From contig OZ243042.1 in the NCBI GenBank assembly GCA_965212085.1, positions 1,922,001 through 1,986,000 of the forward strand: DNA of 64,000 bases, written 5' to 3'. Positions within the stretch are counted from its first letter, which is position 1. Each line of letters opens with the position of its first letter. This stretch comes from JAHRAW01 sp965212085 (lineage in GTDB: Bacteria; Pseudomonadota; Gammaproteobacteria; Arenicellales; Poriferihabitantaceae). The translations under genes and the position numbers were made by a program. Shown one piece after another: positions 50,970 through 59,794 of this stretch. The notes under the pieces were generated by a model, which was not told where the DNA came from, did not search any database, and saw only the letters and a program-made list of their open reading frames with translations.

Positions 50970-51365
50970 GGGTTTTTTCCTCGAATTTCGGGTGCATTGC
51001 CCCGGTTGCAGCGGTTCACATGGAACCGCCCGAAGCCATTGAAGCCGGGCGGAAATGAAAAACCCGCCGCCGGACGGGTCCGGGCGGCGGGTCGAAAACG
51101 AGCGGGCGTAGCGGCGAGCGCGTGGCCGAAATGCCAAAAAAGGAGAAAAACCCTTATTTTACAATAACTGGGGGGGGGTGAATTACCCTGGCCACCATCG
51201 CCGATAGCGGATGTCGGTGGCCGGGGGTTTGGGAGTGGTTATTGATGGTCGGCATGGGGTTTGGCCCGCAGGGGCTTCAGGGCGGAAAAATAACCAAAAG
51301 ACCGATCGTTGTCAAGGCCGGATTCCGCCGTTGCATCGCCTTGCGGAGTTGCGTATAAATCCCCA
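50970..51365. other. 396-bp divergent gap between the exported protein and the MmgE/PrpD gene
   Basis: No gene is seen. It holds a perfect 10-bp hairpin with T-run on the minus strand (51058-51092), a second smaller palindrome (ccgcccgaagccattgaagccgggcgg, about 51027-51052 in parts), a run of nine or more G near 51169, and a palindromic stretch around 51198-51222 (ctggccaccatcg and ggtggccggg). Confidence 0.6.
51058..51092 (-). terminator. Rho-independent terminator-like hairpin upstream of the exported-protein gene
   Basis: On the minus strand ACCCGCCGCC, an 11-nt loop and GGCGGCGGGT are followed by TTTTT. It lies about 90 nt before the ATG of the gene ending at 50244, so it would stop leftward transcription entering that gene. 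Confidence 0.6.
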
Positions 51366-52730
51366 ATGACCGCATCCAAACACCTCGCCACCTTCGCCGC
51401 TTCCCTCGCCTACGACGACCTGCCGCCGGCGGTGGTGGAGCGCGTTTCGGAACTGCTCCTTGATTGGCTCGGTTCGGCGTTGGCCGGCAGCGGGGCGCGG
51501 CCTGTTATCGCTTTGGAAAAACTTTCGCGGGAGTTTGGGCCGGAGGACGGGCCGAGTCAGATGCTTGGGTCGCGGAACATGACCAGTCCGTTGTTCGCCG
51601 CGTTGGTCAATGCCGCGGCTTCGCACGTGGTGGAGCAGGATGATTTGCACAGCGGTTCGGTGTTTCATCCCGCGGCGGTGGTTTTTCCGCCGGTGGTTGC
51701 GGTGGCGCAATCCATTGATTGCACCGGCAAGGACGTCATTACCGCCGCCGTGGTTGGTTATGAATGCGGGATTCGCGCCGGCGAGTTTCTTGGCGCGAGT
51801 CATTACCGGGTTTTTCATACCACCGCCACCGCCGGAACTTTGGCGGCGGCGATGGCGGTTTGCAACTTGCTCAAACTTAGCGAGGCGCAAACTTTGCACG
51901 CGCTCGGTTCCGCGGGGACGCAGGCGGCGGGGTTGTGGGAGTTTTTGCGGGACGCGGCGGATTCCAAACAGCTGCACACCGCCAAGGCGGCTGCGGATGG
52001 AATGATGGCGGCCTACGCCGCGCGTTACGGCTTGACCGCCGCCGGGCGTATTCTCGAAGGCGAGCAAGGTATGGCGGCGGGGATGTTGGGGGCGGGGAAT
52101 GCCGCCGCCATCGTTGACCGGCTGGGCGAACGCTGGGCGTTGTTGGAGACTTCGTTGAAGTTTCATGCGTCCTGCCGGCACACACATCCGGCGGCGGATG
52201 CGTTGATGGAAATTCGCCGTGCGCATAATCTCGATCGCGATTACGCGCGCATTACCCGCATCACCGCGCACGTGTATCAGGCGGCGGTGGACGTGCTCGG
52301 CGCGGTGGCGCGGCCACGGACCATTCATCAATCCAAATTTTCCATGGGCTTTGTGCTCGCGCTCATCGCCCGTGACGGTCGCGCCGGGGTGCATGACTTT
52401 ACCGAGGCCGCTCTTGATGACGATGAACTTTTGCGCCTGCACGATACCGTGACCATGGTGGTTGACCCCGAAGTGGAGGTGCGTTACCCGCAACACTGGA
52501 CCGCCCGCGTGGAAGTGGAACTGGATGACGGGTCGGTGTACGCGCACAATATCGCGTCTCCCAAAGGCGACCCGGACAATCCGTTGAGCCGGGATGAGAT
52601 TGAGGTTAAGTTTCGGTTGTTGTGCGAGTTTGGTGGCGTGGTCAGCGTTGACGAGGCGGATGCGTTGATGGCGCAGTGTTGGGCGTTGCCGGATGTCGCC
52701 GGGTTTGCGGACGCGCTTGTGCTGCGGTGA
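51366..52730 (+). CDS. MmgE/PrpD family protein
   Basis: This 454-residue protein belongs to the 2-methylcitrate dehydratase superfamily, which also includes cis-aconitate decarboxylase and iminodisuccinate epimerases. It shows LLDWLGSALAG, SHVVEQDDLHSGSVFHPAAVV, ESLKFHASCRHTHPAADAL-type SLKFHASC and QSKFSMGFVLA. ATG 51366 begins the family N-terminus. The substrate cannot be named; no prpB or prpC is near, so methylcitrate is unlikely. It precedes an aminotransferase by 27 nt and is probably co-transcribed. Confidence 0.85.
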   Translation: MTASKHLATFAASLAYDDLPPAVVERVSELLLDWLGSALAGSGARPVIALEKLSREFGPEDGPSQMLGSRNMTSPLFAALVNAAASHVVEQDDLHSGSVFHPAAVVFPPVVAVAQSIDCTGKDVITAAVVGYECGIRAGEFLGASHYRVFHTTATAGTLAAAMAVCNLLKLSEAQTLHALGSAGTQAAGLWEFLRDAADSKQLHTAKAAADGMMAAYAARYGLTAAGRILEGEQGMAAGMLGAGNAAAIVDRLGERWALLETSLKFHASCRHTHPAADALMEIRRAHNLDRDYARITRITAHVYQAAVDVLGAVARPRTIHQSKFSMGFVLALIARDGRAGVHDFTEAALDDDELLRLHDTVTMVVDPEVEVRYPQHWTARVEVELDDGSVYAHNIASPKGDPDNPLSRDEIEVKFRLLCEFGGVVSVDEADALMAQCWALPDVAGFADALVLR

Positions 52731-52757
52731 TCGCCGCCGTGCTACTATCCGAGGCAA

Positions 52758-53951
52758 ATGAAATTTTCCACTCTGACCGATAGAATCGCCGGCGAAAGCG
52801 TGGACGTCTGGGAAGTGCACTACGACGGCCTGGCGCGCGCCGAAGCCGGCGAAGACGTCATCATGCTCAGCGTCGGCCAGGAAACCGAAGAGTTCACCTC
52901 TGCCGGCATCGTTGACGCCGCCGTTGACAGCCTGCGCGCCGGGCGTCATCACTACACTTCGGTCAACGGCAATCTTGATTTGCGCCGGGCGGTGGCGCAA
53001 CGCCACCTTGAACTGAGCGGGCGCAAGGTCGGCGATTTCAACTGCGCGATTTTCGCCGGCGCGCAAAACGCCTTGTTCGCGGTCGCCCAGTGCCTGCTGG
53101 AAAAGGGCGACGAAGTGATTCTCTCGGAGCCTTACTACACTACCTACCCGGCCACCTTCGGCGCCGGCGGGGCGACGCTGGTCAGCGTTCCGGTGAAGTT
53201 TGAAAACCAGTTCCAGATAAATCCCGACGACATCCTCAAAGCCATCACCCCGCGCACCCGCGCCATCGTCTTGAACTCCCCGAACAATCCGGTGGGCGCG
53301 GTGTACACCCGCGAGCAGTACGCCGCCGTGGTGCGCGCCTGCGTGGAAAAAGAAATCTGGCTGATTAACGACGACGTCTATCAGGAGTTGCTGAGCGAAG
53401 ACGAACGCGCCAACCCGCTCAGCCTGCCCGACGCCGAACGCGTGTGCATCACCGTATCCAGCCTCTCCAAATCCCACCGCATGACCGGCTGGCGGCTCGG
53501 CTGGGTGATCGGCCCGGACGCGCTCATGCGACACCTCTACAACCTCGCTATGTGCCTGTCCTACGGGCTGCCCGCGTTCATCCAGGACGCGGCGGTCGAA
53601 GCGCTCAGATCGGGAACCGCCACCGCCCGAGACGTCCGCGAAAAACTCGACCGCCGGCACGGCATCCTGCTGCGCGAACTGGACGGCATCCGCGGACTCA
53701 ACCTGTTCAGCGCCGAAGGCGGAATGTTCGTGGTGTTCGACATCAGCGCAATGCCCATATCCGCCCGCCGCTTCGCCCGCGAGTTGCTGGACCGGCACGA
53801 CGTCGCCATCCTCCCCTGCGACGGCTTCGGCGTCTCCGCCGCCTGCGCGGATTTGCTGCGGGTTAGTTTGTGCGTGGATGACCGGCGGCTGGTGGAGGCT
53901 TGCGGGCGCATTGTTGAATATGTGGATTCGCTGCCCGCCGCCCGCGTATAA
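52758..53951 (+). CDS. PLP-dependent aminotransferase, class I/II
   Basis: This 397-residue fold type I aminotransferase shows VNGNLDLRRAVAQR, EPYYTTYPATF, LNSPNNPVGAVYTR, the PLP lysine in SLSKSHRMTGWRLGW, and the arginine near the end that binds the alpha-carboxylate (ADLLRVSLC). The substrate is not resolved. It sits between the MmgE/PrpD gene and the DMGDH-like gene, suggesting a small catabolic cluster for amino acids or methylated amines. Confidence 0.87.
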   Translation: MKFSTLTDRIAGESVDVWEVHYDGLARAEAGEDVIMLSVGQETEEFTSAGIVDAAVDSLRAGRHHYTSVNGNLDLRRAVAQRHLELSGRKVGDFNCAIFAGAQNALFAVAQCLLEKGDEVILSEPYYTTYPATFGAGGATLVSVPVKFENQFQINPDDILKAITPRTRAIVLNSPNNPVGAVYTREQYAAVVRACVEKEIWLINDDVYQELLSEDERANPLSLPDAERVCITVSSLSKSHRMTGWRLGWVIGPDALMRHLYNLAMCLSYGLPAFIQDAAVEALRSGTATARDVREKLDRRHGILLRELDGIRGLNLFSAEGGMFVVFDISAMPISARRFARELLDRHDVAILPCDGFGVSAACADLLRVSLCVDDRRLVEACGRIVEYVDSLPAARV

Positions 53952-54003
53952 TGTTTGAGTTAATGATTATTTTTTCCCCGGCATCAACAATGAGCAATTT
54001 ATT

Positions 54004-56445
54004 ATGAAGCAGCACGCACAAGTCGTAGTAATCGGCGGCGGCCTGGTGGGTTGCAGCATTCTTTATCACCTCGCCAAACTGGGTTGGAGCGACGTGGTGT
54101 TGCTGGAGCGCAACGAGTTGACTTCGGGTTCCACGTGGCACGCGGCGGCGGGGACTCACGGGCTGCACGACACCAACAACATCTCGCGGTTGCAGTATTA
54201 CACGATGAAGTTGTACGGCGAACTCGAAGCGGAAACCGGGCAGTCGTGCGGGATTCATCAGCCGGGCAGCATCTACCTCGCCTGCAACAAAGACCGCGTG
54301 CATCAACTGCGGATACAGGCCGCCAAGGCCGAGGCTTTTGACGCTGAGTTTTATGAGCTTTCCAAAAAGGAAACCCTCGACCTGCATCCGCTATTGGAGA
54401 TCGACAATGTTTTGTGCGCGATGTACGAACCCCTCGCCGGTCACGTTGATCCGGCCGGCGTGACCCACGCCTACGCCGCCGGTGCGCGGCAGCGGGGCGC
54501 GGAGATCCACCGCTTTGCGCCGGTGCTGGAAACCAATCCGCGCGCCGGTGGGGCGGGCGGTTGGGACGTGGTTACGGAGAAGGCAACCATTCACGCCGAT
54601 TTTGTGGTCAACGCCGCCGGGTTGTGGGCCAGGGAGGTGGCGGCGATGGCCGGGTTCACGCTGCCGTTGATGGCCATGGAGCATCAATACTTCGTAACCG
54701 AAGAGATTCCCGCCATCGCCGAACTGGGGCGCGAACTGCCGGGGGTGGCGGACCGCGATCAGGAATACTATATGCGCCAGGAGGGCAAGGGTTTGCTGGT
54801 GGGTGCTTACGAGGCCGACGGGCGTTTCTGGAGCGAAACCGGCACGCCGATGGATTTCGGCCACGACCTGCTGCCCCCGGACCTCGACCGCATCGAAGAC
54901 AACGTGATGCGCGCTTGCGAGCGCGTGCCGGCGCTCGCGGAAGCGGGCATCAAGCAGGTCATCAACGGCCCGATGATCTGGTCGCCGGATTCATCGGCGT
55001 TGCTCGGGCCGGTGCCCGGACTCAAAAACTATTTCGTGTGTTGCGGCATCATCCCCGGTTTCAGTCAGAGCGCCGGCCTCGGCCTGACCCTCGCGCAGTG
55101 GCTCATCGAAGGCGAACCCGAACTGGATATGTTCCCGTGGGACGTGTCGCGCTTCGGCGACTGGGCCACCAAAGACTTCACCAAAGCGCGGGCGCTGGAC
55201 ACCTACGCTTCGCGCTTTCGCATTCACTTTCCCAACGAAGAACGCGACGCCGGAAGGCCGGTCAAGACGCGCCCGGTGTACGACCTGCAAAAATCCATGG
55301 GCGCGGTGTTCGGGTTGTCTTACGGCTGGGAGCATCCGCACTGGTTCGCCACCGATGCCACCGATGCCACCGATGGCATCGAGGCGGTGGATGATTTCGG
55401 TTTTGAACGCCCGAAGTGGTTTGAAACCGTCGGCAACGAATGCCGCGCGCTCCGGGCGTCTGTGGGCGTGGTGGACACTTCCAACTTCGCCAAGTATGAA
55501 ATCACCGGCGCGGGCGCCGTTGACTGGCTGGAGCGCATCGTTGCCAATCACGTGCCGAAGGAAGACGGGCGCACCTGCCTCACGCCCTTGTTAAGCCCCC
55601 GCGGCGGGCTGGCCGGCGACTTCACCATCGCGCGCCTGTCGGCGGAACGCCTGCTGATGATCGGTTCGGGCATCGCCGAGGGGTATCACAAACGCATTTT
55701 TGAACAACACCTGCCGACCAAAGGCGTGTCGTTTCGCTCGGTGAGCGACGCCATGGCCGGCTTCAACGTCGCCGGGCCGAACGCGCGGGCGTTGTTGCAG
55801 CGATTGACCGGCCTCGAATTCGGCAACGACGAACTGCCCTTCATGGGTAACCGGCTCGCGGACATCGGCGGTTTTGAAGCGGTCTTGATCCGGGTTTCGT
55901 TCACCGGCGATCTCGGCTATGAAATTTATGTGGCGGAAGAAAACCAGTTGGCGTTGTACCGGGCGATTCTGGAGCAAGGCGCGGAACTGGATATTGCGCC
56001 CGTCGGCTCCCGTGCTTTGGGTTCGCTGCGCATCGAGAAGGGTTACGGCAGTTGGAGCCGGGAGTATTCGCCGGAATGGTATCCCCACGAAAGCGGTATG
56101 GCGCGGCTGGTGAAAACCGGCAAGCCGGAATTTCTCGGCAGGGATGCGTGGCTGGCGGTCAAGGACCAGCCGCCGAGGCAGGTGTTGTGCAACTTCGTTA
56201 TTGAGGCCGCCGATGCCGACGCCTGGGGCGGGGAGACGATTTACCACAACGGGCGTTATGCCGGGCGGGTGACTTCCGGGGCATTCGGGTTCAGCGTCGG
56301 GCAGTCCGTGGCCCTGGGCTACCTCAACGCCGACCGGGTCGAGGAGGGCGGGCAGTACGAAATCGCCGTGCTTGGCCGCCCCCACAAGGCGCGGTTGCTG
56401 GATGCGCCGTTGTTTGATCCGAAGGGGGTCCGGTTGCGGGGTTGA
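54004..56445 (+). CDS. Dimethylglycine/sarcosine dehydrogenase-like flavoenzyme with GcvT domain
   Basis: This 813-residue enzyme has an N-terminal DAO flavin domain: GGGLVGCS (11-18), then STWHAAAG with H46 in the position that binds FAD covalently in DMGDH. Next come an FAO_M-like middle and a C-terminal glycine-cleavage T-type folate domain (YEITGAGAVDWLERI, MAGFNVAGPNARALL, LGYEIYVAEE). Such enzymes demethylate dimethylglycine or sarcosine, hand the C1 unit to THF and electrons to ETF. A 9-nt microsatellite (55348-55377) inserts Ala-Thr-Asp repeats between the domains. The ATPase and permease genes nearby are betaine importers, which supports the role. Confidence 0.88.
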   Translation: MKQHAQVVVIGGGLVGCSILYHLAKLGWSDVVLLERNELTSGSTWHAAAGTHGLHDTNNISRLQYYTMKLYGELEAETGQSCGIHQPGSIYLACNKDRVHQLRIQAAKAEAFDAEFYELSKKETLDLHPLLEIDNVLCAMYEPLAGHVDPAGVTHAYAAGARQRGAEIHRFAPVLETNPRAGGAGGWDVVTEKATIHADFVVNAAGLWAREVAAMAGFTLPLMAMEHQYFVTEEIPAIAELGRELPGVADRDQEYYMRQEGKGLLVGAYEADGRFWSETGTPMDFGHDLLPPDLDRIEDNVMRACERVPALAEAGIKQVINGPMIWSPDSSALLGPVPGLKNYFVCCGIIPGFSQSAGLGLTLAQWLIEGEPELDMFPWDVSRFGDWATKDFTKARALDTYASRFRIHFPNEERDAGRPVKTRPVYDLQKSMGAVFGLSYGWEHPHWFATDATDATDGIEAVDDFGFERPKWFETVGNECRALRASVGVVDTSNFAKYEITGAGAVDWLERIVANHVPKEDGRTCLTPLLSPRGGLAGDFTIARLSAERLLMIGSGIAEGYHKRIFEQHLPTKGVSFRSVSDAMAGFNVAGPNARALLQRLTGLEFGNDELPFMGNRLADIGGFEAVLIRVSFTGDLGYEIYVAEENQLALYRAILEQGAELDIAPVGSRALGSLRIEKGYGSWSREYSPEWYPHESGMARLVKTGKPEFLGRDAWLAVKDQPPRQVLCNFVIEAADADAWGGETIYHNGRYAGRVTSGAFGFSVGQSVALGYLNADRVEEGGQYEIAVLGRPHKARLLDAPLFDPKGVRLRG

Positions 56446-56475
56446 GGGATTGAGGAATTGAGAGATTGAGAGAAG
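56440..56475 (+). repeat. 8-nt tandem microsatellite after the DMGDH-like gene
   Basis: Four degenerate units of gattgagg directly at and after the stop codon. The first unit contains the TGA. Confidence 0.7.
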
Positions 56476-56551
56476 CGCGCCTTGCCCCGGCAATCCCGGT
56501 GCACTTCTGATACAATCAGCCGGCAAACAATATCCGTACCGGGAGAACGAT

Positions 56552-56812
56552 ATGAACTTGACCAAGGTGGCCAACCAGGCCGCAACCGACGCCGGCGACG
56601 CCATAAACACGCCGTTGAGCGAGGCCGAAGTGGAGCGGGTTGCCGCGATCATCGCCAAGGCCATGGAGAACGCCGTGCTGGAAGCCAGCAGCCAACATTC
56701 CACGGTGTGCGACACCTGCCTGAGCCACGATCAGGATCTCGCCCACAAAATCCACAAGGAAATCGAGCGCAAGAAAATCGGGTTGATCGCCAACCTGTCG
56801 AGTTTGCGCTGA
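56552..56812 (+). CDS. Small CxxC protein of unknown function
   Basis: This 86-residue cytoplasmic protein has a good ribosome-binding site (gggaga, 6 nt before ATG) and a possible -10 TACAAT at 56511-56516. The N-terminal half is helical and acidic. The C-terminal half has CDTCLSHDQDLAHKIHKEIE, a CxxC followed by a helix, which might bind metal. I recognise no family. It precedes the DsbA-like gene by 7 nt and is likely co-transcribed with it. Confidence 0.7.
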   Translation: MNLTKVANQAATDAGDAINTPLSEAEVERVAAIIAKAMENAVLEASSQHSTVCDTCLSHDQDLAHKIHKEIERKKIGLIANLSSLR

Positions 56813-56819
56813 TTTTGCA

Positions 56820-57644
56820 ATGAATGTGCGCCGGAATGTGCGCCGGAATGTTGCGTTGAAAAAAATCCTGTTCTCTGCGGTTTTTGCGGCGCAATTAATC
56901 GCCGGCCCGCTGCACGCCGATGAGGTTGACGAACAAGCCGTCAAAGAACTCGTCCAGCAGGAAGTCAAACGCCTGCTGAACGCCGACGGCGCGCTGGATG
57001 CGGCCATCGAGGAGGGCATCAAGCGCATCGTGCGCAAACAAAGGGCCGCGGCCGCTCAGGAAAGGGTCGAAGCGCAGCAGGCCCAGGTCGAAAATTTACG
57101 CCCGGTGGACGCCCGGCGCGATCACATTTTGGGCAACCCGGACGCCCCGGTTACGCTGGTGGAGTACTCGGATTTCGAATGCCCCTTCTGCAAGCGTTTT
57201 CACCCCACGGCGATTCGGCTGCTGGAGGACAACCCGGATGAAATTCGCTGGGTGTACCGCCATTTTCCGCTGGGCATGCACAACCCCGGCGCGCAAAAAC
57301 AGGCGGAGGCGTCCGAATGTGTCGCCGAACTCAAGGGCAACGATGCCTTCTGGGAATACGTCCACGCCATCTATGACCGAACCCGCGCCGGCGGCCGCGG
57401 CTTTCCCCTCGACAACCTGCGCCCGCTGGCCGAAGAATTCGGCGTTGACGGCGACTCTTTTGAGGCGTGTCTGGACGGCGGCAAAATGACCGCCCGCGTA
57501 ATCCAGGACCACGAAGACGGCCTGAGGGTCGGCATATCGGGAACCCCCGCCGGCTTCCTGATGAACCGGCGGGGCGAAGTGCGCTTCATCGTCGGCGCAT
57601 TGCCCATCGGCGAGTTGCAGGCTTTGGTGGACGATCTGCGCTGA
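56820..57644 (+). CDS. DsbA family thiol oxidoreductase
   Basis: This 274-residue exported protein has a basic N-terminus and hydrophobic signal (LKKILFSAVFAAQLIAGPLHA), a charged coiled-coil-like linker (about residues 35-95), and a thioredoxin-fold DsbA domain with active site C121-P-F-C124 and the cis-proline region ISGTPAGF. This arrangement is typical of DsbA-like proteins with ScsC- or BdbD-like linkers that can multimerise. The first ten residues derive from a 12-nt tandem repeat (56823-56855) encoding repeated NVRR. Confidence 0.87.
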   Translation: MNVRRNVRRNVALKKILFSAVFAAQLIAGPLHADEVDEQAVKELVQQEVKRLLNADGALDAAIEEGIKRIVRKQRAAAAQERVEAQQAQVENLRPVDARRDHILGNPDAPVTLVEYSDFECPFCKRFHPTAIRLLEDNPDEIRWVYRHFPLGMHNPGAQKQAEASECVAELKGNDAFWEYVHAIYDRTRAGGRGFPLDNLRPLAEEFGVDGDSFEACLDGGKMTARVIQDHEDGLRVGISGTPAGFLMNRRGEVRFIVGALPIGELQALVDDLR

Positions 57645-57676
57645 GCGCGGATCAATCGCTGATCAATCATCGGCAA

Positions 57677-59794
57677 TCAGGCCGGGTGCTCCGCAAGCCC
57701 CAATGTTTTTTTGCGTTGGCTGCTCCACGACTGAATGATGCGGTCGGCGATGATGGCGATCAGCGCGATGCCCAGCCCGGCGACCAGGCCGAGGCCGGTA
57801 TCCGCCTTGCTGAGGGCGATATAGACCGACTGCCCCAGCCCTTTGCTACCGACCAGGGCGGTGATTACCAGCATGGCCAGCGCGAACAATATGGTTTGGT
57901 TAAGCCCCAGCATAATTTCCGGAATCGCCAGCGGCATTTTCACCTCCCACAATAACTGCCGGGGCGTGCTACCCATGGACTCCGCCGCCTCCACGGTTTC
58001 TTTCGGCACGTTGCGCAGGCCGTGTTCGGTGTAGCGAATGGTCGGGACGATGGCGTAGGCGATGATGGCCAGGAAGGAAGTGAACTCGCCGATCTGAAAA
58101 AACATTAAAAACGGAATCAGGATTACGAACAGGGGCATGCTTTGCAAGGTGTCGTTGATGGGGCGCAAAAAATTCGACACCCGTTGACTGCGGCTCGCCC
58201 AGATGCCGAGGCCGCCGCCGAACACCAGGCACACGATCACCGCCGCCAGGCACATATACACCGACAGCATCGCCTGGGGCCAGATGCCGGTTAACAGCAT
58301 GAACAGCCAGCCGAAAAACGACAGCGCCGCCACCGACGCACCGCCGACCTGCCACGCCAGCAGGGTGGCGATTAATATGAACGGCAGCCACGGGGTGGCG
58401 GTGATGCCAAAGTAGAGCAGCCCGGCGATGATCACCACGGCGATGGCCGAACGCCAGCCGTGGCGGACGAACAACCAGCAGGCCAGGGCAAGCGCCAGGA
58501 TTCCATAGCCCCAAATCATCGCCGGGGTCAGCGCAAACCCCCAGGAGAACGGCGCCACCGCTTTGGCGAAACCCACTTTGAGGGGCAGCAGGTAGTAAAA
58601 GAAGATGGTGTTTTTGAAGGCGTCTGTGACGCTCGAATAGTTGGCGGTAACGAAGCGCAGGCCGTCGTTGATGACCTCCGCCGGATAAAAAATCCACGCT
58701 TCGGGGTAGATGCGCACGGCGGGCATGAACGCCGACAGCAGCACGATGATCGCCATCAGGGCCACGCTGATGAACCACGGTTGCAGGCGCCGCGCCCTGC
58801 CCAGGTGCCGGCGCTCAACGGCGCGGGCGCGGTCGGTGAAGCCCCAACTGATGCGGTCCAGCATCATCGCGATCAAGGCGATGACGATGCCCGCCAGCAG
58901 GCTTTGACCGAACTGCGCCTTGCGCATGGTGCTCAGCACTTCCCAGCCGATGTCGGCGGAGCCGCCGATGATGGCGGCGATGATCACCATGCTGAGCGCC
59001 GCCATGGTGGTCTGGTTGACGCCGATCATGATGTTCGGCAGCGCGCTCGGCACTTGCACCCACCAGAACAACTGGCGCTTGGTGGAGCCGCAGATGATGC
59101 CGGATTCGAGCACGTCGTTCGGCACTTTTTGCAGTCCGAGTATGGTGTTGCGCACCATCGGCGGGCAGGCGTAGATGGCGCTCGCCACAACCCCCACCAC
59201 CGGCCCGAATCCGAACAACAGCAGGATGGGTATCAGGTAGGCGAAGGTCGGCACGGTCTGCATCAGGTCCAGTACCGGCTGCACGATTTTGTTGATGCGC
59301 GCCGACTTATGCGCGCCGATGGCGAGAACGAAACCCGCGGCGATGGCCAGGGGAATGGACACGAACACGATGCCGAGGGTGTTCATGCTCGGCGACCAGT
59401 AGCCGGTGAGCGCCATGTAGAAAAGCGCGAGCCCGGTGAATAATGACAGGCGCCAGCCCGATGAAACCCAGGCCAGCGCGCAAAAGCCGGCGATGGTGGC
59501 CGGCCACGGCAGCCATTGCAACAGCCCCTGTATGCCGGCCATGGGCCACGACAGCAGCCAGTTGATGGAGCGGAACAGCCACTTGAACGCGCCGACAAAC
59601 CAGTCCATGAAAACGTTGATCCAGGCGGCCACGGGAATCACCAGGTCGGCGGGCAGTTTGAGCAGCCACGGAACGCGCTCGCTCAGCCCCAGGCAGACCA
59701 CGCTGATCAGGATGACCCCCAGCCACGGTGCCAGGCCGCGGTAGTTTTGCCGGGGCGGTTCGGGTGCGGGCGCGGGTGCGGATGCGGCGCGCAT
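57677..59794 (-). CDS. proW: Fused double permease of a glycine betaine ABC transporter (system 2)
   Basis: This 705-residue membrane protein contains two complete BPD_transp_1 permease domains in one chain. The first has QPVLDLMQTVPTFAYLIP and coupling loop ESGIICGSTKRQLFWWVQVP. The second has RPINDTLQSMPLFVILIP and EAAESMGSTPRQLLWEVKMP. ProW is normally one domain of about 300-400 residues that dimerises; here the dimer appears covalently linked and the halves can diverge. A hexamer microsatellite (59762-59790) gives an Ala-Pro-rich N-terminus. The start overlaps the proV2 stop by one base. Confidence 0.88.
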   Translation of the reverse strand: MRAASAPAPAPEPPRQNYRGLAPWLGVILISVVCLGLSERVPWLLKLPADLVIPVAAWINVFMDWFVGAFKWLFRSINWLLSWPMAGIQGLLQWLPWPATIAGFCALAWVSSGWRLSLFTGLALFYMALTGYWSPSMNTLGIVFVSIPLAIAAGFVLAIGAHKSARINKIVQPVLDLMQTVPTFAYLIPILLLFGFGPVVGVVASAIYACPPMVRNTILGLQKVPNDVLESGIICGSTKRQLFWWVQVPSALPNIMIGVNQTTMAALSMVIIAAIIGGSADIGWEVLSTMRKAQFGQSLLAGIVIALIAMMLDRISWGFTDRARAVERRHLGRARRLQPWFISVALMAIIVLLSAFMPAVRIYPEAWIFYPAEVINDGLRFVTANYSSVTDAFKNTIFFYYLLPLKVGFAKAVAPFSWGFALTPAMIWGYGILALALACWLFVRHGWRSAIAVVIIAGLLYFGITATPWLPFILIATLLAWQVGGASVAALSFFGWLFMLLTGIWPQAMLSVYMCLAAVIVCLVFGGGLGIWASRSQRVSNFLRPINDTLQSMPLFVILIPFLMFFQIGEFTSFLAIIAYAIVPTIRYTEHGLRNVPKETVEAAESMGSTPRQLLWEVKMPLAIPEIMLGLNQTILFALAMLVITALVGSKGLGQSVYIALSKADTGLGLVAGLGIALIAIIADRIIQSWSSQRKKTLGLAEHPA

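Noticed and set aside
51312..53798. 828-codon open frame on the minus strand
   Set aside because: It lies antisense to the MmgE/PrpD and aminotransferase genes, whose motifs are intact. The protein is Arg/His/Ala-rich without any family signature, as expected for a GC-rich shadow frame.
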